From NCBI GenBank assembly GCA_946631535.1, contig CAMPAF010000079.1, positions 1-10,863 on the forward strand: a stretch of DNA of 10,863 nucleotides, in the 5' to 3' direction. Source of the stretch: an uncultured Verrucomicrobiota bacterium. GTDB lineage: Bacteria; Verrucomicrobiota; Kiritimatiellia; RFP12; UBA1067. Position 1 is the first letter of the stretch; the number at the start of each line of letters is the position of its first letter. The position numbers were made by a program, and so were the translations under genes. Below the pieces are notes generated by a model, which had not been told where the DNA came from, did no database searches, and saw only the letters and a program-made list of their open reading frames with translations. Shown here piece after piece: positions 8,501 to 10,863 of the stretch.

Positions 8501-8842
8501 CACGACACCTTCCACCGCGCCGACGCATACCGTCCCGTCCGTCGTGCGCGGATTGCCGTAGAAATCCTTGTCGCGGTATTCTTCGGGGATTGTCGCGAGG
8601 CCTTCCAGGCTCCCCGCCCCGTCCGCCGTGCAACCCGCGATCGGCCGCCAGTCGTCTGTGATCGGCGAGACGACCAGATAGTCGGTTCCTGAAACGATGC
8701 TGTTCGCCTGCGCCATGCTCGACGAAAGGTTGCCGGCATTGTGGTGAATGATCGAATTCCAGACGCACGCCGGAGACGACGAGCTGAAGTCGGTGGCCAC
8801 GGACGGATTGCTGTGATTCCCCATCACGGTGCAGTTCACCAT
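5507..8842 (-). CDS. Right-handed beta-helix repeat protein, 3' reading frame of a split gene
   Basis: 1111 codons opened by an ATG that overlaps the TGG TGA end of the preceding frame. It has no signal peptide. Its first residues (MVNCTVMGNH) are already mid-helix coils of the NCxh-x-N type, so it is the continuation of that frame rather than an independent protein. Layout: the end of module 1 (1-112), a linker beta domain (113-211), module 2 (212-550), a second linker (551-625), module 3 (626-984) and a C-terminal beta-sandwich-like domain (about 985-1111, rich in Val, Thr and Gly). Modules open with LWVD/WYVD and PGTY/PGVY motifs, go on to GP-A-RCV and GFTL-GG, then many coils with NC or DC turns (VEDCLVE, RNCLFTE, YNCTFHK). 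The fold is that of secreted polysaccharide lyases, hydrolases or adhesins. No catalytic residues could be assigned. No PEP-CTERM or sortase tail is present. Confidence 0.85.
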   Translation of the reverse strand: MVNCTVMGNHSNPSVATDFSSSSPACVWNSIIHHNAGNLSSSMAQANSIVSGTDYLVVSPITDDWRPIAGCTADGAGSLEGLATIPEEYRDKDFYGNPRTTDGTVCVGAVEGVVTPKGGLITFANTDVTLDGHPVSRPTLYHHAAEWPAQVYLKPTAAAEGLAFFGTVAEEKVGTAGSTYHTLFNDRNGGRWFTLPEADTTVNLTPVFASLLWVDRASTAAEPDGSAAAPFPTIQQAVDATVSGVNSGYRVIRVRPGTYDTGWTSNSWGRARVIVSAKNVLLTSEQGSENTIIVGASDPDAPASDNGCGPNALRCVLVEGSYAHVGISGFTLTGGHSQIGTSGGDAKGHGGAFRFQERTRQQALDCIITNNVAYRGPAGMYGWCQRCLMADNYDQSGINAIFREGRLSSCVFRDNLNAAHTGIGQNVWAYQCTFLGVAGKHNVYTASSGSFTILAANCLFLDGNNGNDSIGLVAGCFADTTGNKNRTYGITYGAACVVDKGARDFRPLATSPLVGGGDTSSREWAHYTVSDFQNRPIVFTDGKPTIGAYQHTVGAVVVTLPEGGVMNAVTNVLEAGETLTGTITSTERNLLGITVNGDYQEGVFAWTATGAEDAPPTTVNAVYTPDWYVDAVNGNDAANGWTAATAKKTLATTAALAVSGDTVHALPGVYNTGDMLSPEHFYNQTLTVKSRVVVPRGVTLVAEGTRDETIIEGAAATYARTQGTLGDTSMGSFEECFTKYGVGPDATRCVTLLPGARIRGFTLRGGRTDVSNNETADNHSGGAVFGLDHQTCFVEDCLVEVNYSARAALARVTADRCVIRGNYCMWNRPGATYSLLRNCLFTENRGDRVADFCYGFYNCTFHKNYGYTTTSTGVYVLSQGPNGVAVPFINSICTQTSNNNKFGDIRNSIFLDGVTVQGTNSCENLMRVASADELLDANGAPLKGSIAVDGGDISWYDAAAGDKDVNGGQRVYNGAIDVGAVEYDWRPDYKALLTDSRRLAVTAASPEVEAAVGGVYLPGGELTAEVSDTRAAGGTGCELTARVTGTGTLTVRVGDVTVRELTAADGETSLKLRTTGLATSFVCAYTPGENETGGAYVGPFAVENGLTLIFR
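5894..6964 (-). repeat. Beta-helix module 3
   Basis: Third homologous module, residues 627-983 of the 3' frame, from WYVDAVNGNDAANGW through SGDTVHALPGVYNTG, ETIIEGA, GPDATRCV and GFTLRGG to IAVDGGDISWYD ... DVGAVEY. Its start lies 415 residues after that of module 2. It is followed by the C-terminal beta domain. Confidence 0.75.
7193..8209 (-). repeat. Beta-helix module 2
   Basis: Second homologous module, residues 212-550 of the 3' frame, from LWVD through PTIQQAVDA, VRPGTYDTG, NTIIVGA, GPNALRCV and GFTLTGG to the closing DFRPLATSPLVGGGD ... TIGAYQ. Its start lies 416 residues after that of module 1 when the two frames are joined end to end. Confidence 0.75.
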
Positions 8843-9453
8843 GAGTTGTAATAACGGCCGCTACGCGCGCCCGCGCCGTTGCGCGTCGTGTTGCTGGCGG
8901 TGTTGTAGACCCTGTTTTCCGCGACGAAACATCTGACGAGCGTGCCGCCGAACGCGCCGCCGCCGCGCGTCGCCACGTTGTTGGAGATCACGCAGTCCAC
9001 GACGAACGGCTTATGTAGATTGCTGTTATTCCCTATCGCAATGTTAACGCCGCCGCCGCGGACCGTGAAACTATCCGACCCCGTGGACTGGTAGACGTAT
9101 CCGCCCGTGAGCGTGAACCCTTCCAACACGGATCCCGTCGCCGACATCGCCACGCAGCGCACGGCATCTGGTCCCAGCCCGTGCAACGGTTCCCCCGTGA
9201 AGTCCGGCGCACCCACGATGATCGTCTTGGCCGCGCCCTCGATTGACTTGACGGTGATGTCCTTGTCGATGACGACGCGGCTGGACGTACTGTCGTCCGA
9301 GGCTTTGGTCGAACCTCGGTTGTACGTGCCCGGCGCCACAAGCACCGTGTCGCCGGCACTGGCGCGCGTGACGGCCTCCTGGATCGTGCCGAACGCCGTC
9401 TCCAGCGATTCACCCGTTCCAGACGCGCCGTAGTTGGCATCGTCCACGTACCA
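8510..9453 (-). repeat. Beta-helix module 1
   Basis: First of three homologous protein modules. It starts at WYVD (residue 22 of the 5' frame), crosses the frame break and ends at GAVEG (about residue 112 of the 3' frame). It shares with the others the order WYVD, TIQ-A, PGTY, TII-GA, GP-A-RCV, GFTL-GG, NC/DC coils, and a closing D-RP ... GA segment. Confidence 0.7.
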
Positions 9454-9516
9454 TGTGTTCGCTGCCAACACGGTCCAACCGAGCGCCGTCACGCCAAGCA
9501 AGATTCCAATCTTCAT
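8836..9516 (-). CDS. Right-handed beta-helix repeat protein, 5' reading frame of the split gene
   Basis: 226 codons with a signal peptide (MKIGILLGVTALGWTVLAA, cleavage near 19). The mature chain opens at once with WYVDDANYGASGTGES (22-37), then TIQEAVTRASAGDTVLVAPGTY (44-65), the start typical of DUF1565/pectate-lyase-like beta-helix proteins. GLGPDAVRCV (113-122), GFTLTGG (133-139) and helix coils VVDCVISNN and LVRCFVAEN follow. It ends abruptly at YYNSW and TGA in the middle of the helix, and the same helix continues in the overlapping -1 frame. The ATG is preceded by AAAGGA at 8 nt. It begins 45 nt after the SGNH esterase gene. As it stands, the exported product would be a short, probably unstable helix fragment, unless the frames are joined or the break is an assembly error. 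Confidence 0.85.
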   Translation of the reverse strand: MKIGILLGVTALGWTVLAANTWYVDDANYGASGTGESLETAFGTIQEAVTRASAGDTVLVAPGTYNRGSTKASDDSTSSRVVIDKDITVKSIEGAAKTIIVGAPDFTGEPLHGLGPDAVRCVAMSATGSVLEGFTLTGGYVYQSTGSDSFTVRGGGVNIAIGNNSNLHKPFVVDCVISNNVATRGGGAFGGTLVRCFVAENRVYNTASNTTRNGAGARSGRYYNSW

Positions 9517-9561
9517 TTATGGGTTCCTTTTCTTTATTGCACAAATCCAATCCCGAATCGG

Positions 9562-10632
9562 TCACTTCAGGCCAAGGATCTGCTTGTACCGGTTCCCGAA
9601 GCCGATGCCCATCTGCCGCATGCCGCAGTCGTTCGGATGGCATCCGTCCACGGTCTCCTCGCAGTCACGCGCCATCTGTTCGGTGTTCGGGATGAAATGC
9701 AGGTCCTTCCACGCCACGGGATCCTCCGCCTTGAGCTTCGCCACGATCTTCTCGACCATGATCCCCTTCTCCGTCCTGTCGCGGAACGTGCTGCAGTCCT
9801 CGGCGCAAAGGATGGGCGTCGTCGGGCGGCGGCGATGAAGCTCGCGCACGAACGGCTCGAAACGCTCCTCCACCAGCTTGGGGGACATGTTCCACAGGCA
9901 GTCCAGCACGTAGAGCGAGGCGTCGATCTCCGCCACGACGTCGAGCATGGACGGCTCCATCTTCCCCGACCCTGCGAAGCCGAGGTTGACGAACGGCACG
10001 TCGGCGCGGCGTGCGGCCTGGGCCGTCCAGGAGAGGCCCGGACGCGACGCGCTCGCGCCGTGCGTGATCGAAGTACCATAGCACACCACGGGCTTGGACA
10101 CGCCGCTCGCGCGCGGCGGCAGCGGCGCCACCTTGGACCCTTTCAGGACTCCGACCTCGAACCGCACGACCTCGTTGTAGAGAGGCAGGTAGATCATGCA
10201 GGGCCGCCCAGGCGTCCAGGGGAAAGAGATTTCGTTGTCGGTCTTCTTGGGGCGGCTCCCCTTCACGAACCGCCATGTCTTGGTTCCCTCGTCCCAGCCA
10301 TAGACGTCCACGCCGCTCCTCCCCGCGCCGGTCATGTTGTGGGTGGAAAGGACCGGATCGCCGACTGTCCACTTGACGCGCATCTGGCGCGAGTCCGTGG
10401 AGAAGCGGTAGCATATGCCGCTGGAATTGCGGCTGAGGCCCCAGACGGCGCCGGAGCAGTTCCCGCGCAGGCGATCGGGAATGCGGACGTAGGGGGTGGC
10501 CGTATCGGAAAAGCCGCGCCCCTCCTGCGGCAGAGCGGAACCGTCGTGCCATTCCCAGGCATCCTGCGACTTCACCTCGGCGCAGACCGCACCGAGGCAC
10601 AACACGACTCCAAGAGTAATAATCTTTCCCAT
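9562..10632 (-). CDS. Exported SGNH/GDSL-type acyl esterase with GxDLY-like N-terminal domain
   Basis: A 356-residue secreted esterase. A signal peptide (MGKIITLGVVLCLGAVCA) precedes an N-terminal beta domain containing GVDVYGWDE (about 107-115), a match to the GxDLY domain that accompanies Lipase_GDSL_3 enzymes. The SGNH domain has the nucleophile Ser188 in YGTSITHGAS, NLGFAGSGKMEPSM (216-229), EIDASLYVLDCLWNMSP (235-251) and the Asp329/His332 pair in VDGCHPND. By family it probably removes acetyl or other acyl groups from a polysaccharide, outside the cytoplasm. Where most relatives read GNG in the oxyanion block, this one reads GSG (Ser222). The ATG at 10632 has GGAGG close by and places the signal peptide at the N-terminus; a GTG at 10662 would add ten residues. 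It is the first gene of an operon with the beta-helix and glycosidase genes. Confidence 0.88.
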   Translation of the reverse strand: MGKIITLGVVLCLGAVCAEVKSQDAWEWHDGSALPQEGRGFSDTATPYVRIPDRLRGNCSGAVWGLSRNSSGICYRFSTDSRQMRVKWTVGDPVLSTHNMTGAGRSGVDVYGWDEGTKTWRFVKGSRPKKTDNEISFPWTPGRPCMIYLPLYNEVVRFEVGVLKGSKVAPLPPRASGVSKPVVCYGTSITHGASASRPGLSWTAQAARRADVPFVNLGFAGSGKMEPSMLDVVAEIDASLYVLDCLWNMSPKLVEERFEPFVRELHRRRPTTPILCAEDCSTFRDRTEKGIMVEKIVAKLKAEDPVAWKDLHFIPNTEQMARDCEETVDGCHPNDCGMRQMGIGFGNRYKQILGLK

Positions 10633-10636
10633 CTTG

Positions 10637-10641
10637 CCTCC
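10637..10641 (-). promoter_or_regulatory. Ribosome binding site of the SGNH esterase gene
   Basis: GGAGG lies 4 nt before the ATG at 10632. The spacing is short, but the match is the strongest in this intergenic region, and it favours this ATG over the GTG at 10662. Confidence 0.6.
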
Positions 10642-10688
10642 AAGAACATTCCATTCGACCACCGAACGGAACCAGAATCAACGCGCAC

Positions 10689-10717
10689 AGTATACACCAT
10701 CACCCGTCAGATTACAA
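10689..10717 (-). promoter_or_regulatory. Predicted promoter of the SGNH/beta-helix/glycosidase operon
   Basis: On the minus strand TTGTAA (10717-10712, four of six -35 bases) and TATACT (10694-10689, five of six -10 bases) are 17 nt apart. Transcription would begin near 10682, leaving a leader of about 50 nt. No other good promoter was seen in the short gaps further down the operon. Confidence 0.6.
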
Positions 10718-10737
10718 CACTTCTGTCCCACTCACCC

Positions 10738-10766
10738 AAAAACGGCGGTAGGGCGGTAGAGGCCGT
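10738..10766 (-). terminator. Possible weak terminator after the right-edge gene
   Basis: On the minus strand ACGGC (10766-10762) can pair with GCCGT (10746-10742) around a 15-nt loop, followed by a run of T (10742-10738). The stem is only 5 bp, so this is tentative. If it does not work, the right-edge gene would read into the esterase operon. Confidence 0.25.
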
Positions 10767-10772
10767 AGTGCG

Positions 10773-10863
10773 TCATTTCGCCGTAGGCGCATCGTCGAAG
10801 TAGAAGCAGTCGGCGTTGATGTGGCCGAAGTGACCGGTGCGGTCGTCCACGATCACTATCGTG
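10773..10863 (-). CDS. C-terminal end of a gene entering from the right edge, possibly a carbohydrate-active enzyme
   Basis: A minus-strand open frame runs from the edge to a TGA at 10775-10773 and gives 29 residues: an IVIVDDRTG strand, then HFGHINADCFYFDD and APTAK. The pattern V-D-...-G-GHI-h-D-...-h-F-D resembles, from memory, C-terminal beta-sandwich segments of secreted glycosidases such as GH32-like proteins. With so little sequence the family is a guess, but codon use and amino-acid pattern support a real coding end. It lies 140 nt upstream of the esterase gene in the same direction. Confidence 0.5.
   Translation of the reverse strand, partial: TIVIVDDRTGHFGHINADCFYFDDAPTAK

Noticed and set aside
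6677..8692. 671-codon open frame on the plus strand opposite the beta-helix gene
   Set aside because: Its composition is dominated by Arg, Val, His and Ala with no domain or signal, as expected when a GC-rich gene is read backwards. The minus-strand frame carries clear motifs.
8836..8860. Programmed -1 frameshift site
   Set aside because: The window reads CGT TAT TAC AAC TCA TGG TGA in the first frame and has no slippery heptamer or obvious downstream stem. A mutation or sequence error is simpler, though not proven.
5507..9516. Phage tail spike or diversity-generating retroelement target
   Set aside because: Beta-helix and SUMF1 folds do occur in such systems, but no reverse transcriptase, template repeat, tail gene or integrase is present in the window.

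Overview
The window is GC-rich, with genes packed mostly on the minus strand. It looks like part of a chromosome from an uncultured, carbohydrate-degrading bacterium of the PVC superphylum. A Kiritimatiellae-type gut or rumen lineage is my best guess. It rests on three things: secreted SUMF1-fold, SGNH and beta-helix proteins lying together without SusC/SusD partners, a short alanyl-tRNA synthetase, and a small surface-repeat protein. This taxonomic call is recalled family knowledge and inference, not a database result.

Left block (1-2700), minus strand. A strong sigma70-like promoter (TTTACG-17-TATAAT) drives a 602-residue alanyl-tRNA synthetase (alaS). It is followed 43 nt later by a small exported protein with about 15-residue surface repeats. 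Two codons after that gene's stop comes an HD-domain phosphohydrolase that runs off the left edge. Spacing suggests one transcript: alaS, surface-repeat gene, HD gene.

Middle (2701-3678), plus strand. A single exported SUMF1/FGE-fold protein is read divergently from alaS, from its own predicted promoter. It converges with the next block, with only 13 nt between the stop codons.

Right block (3692-10632), minus strand. A predicted promoter (TTGTAA-17-TATACT) precedes three exported carbohydrate-related functions in tight array: an SGNH/GDSL esterase with a GxDLY-type N-terminal domain; a very large right-handed beta-helix protein that is split into two overlapping reading frames (226 + 1111 codons); and a TIM-barrel glycoside-hydrolase-like protein. 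Every protein of this block that has its native N-terminus begins with a signal peptide. The set reads as an extracellular polysaccharide deacetylation, binding or lysis, and hydrolysis module. The C-terminal 29 residues of one more gene, also probably carbohydrate-active, enter at the right edge.

The most notable points are: the frame break inside a beta-helix protein built of three homologous modules repeating every 415-416 residues; the compact alaS, which lacks both the C-Ala domain and the usual GGQ-containing beta-barrel but carries a Cys-rich insert; and two gene junctions of the form TAG-NNN-ATG in a single frame. I saw no tRNA, rRNA, CRISPR, transposase or integrase. No stretch above 300 bases lacks a gene.
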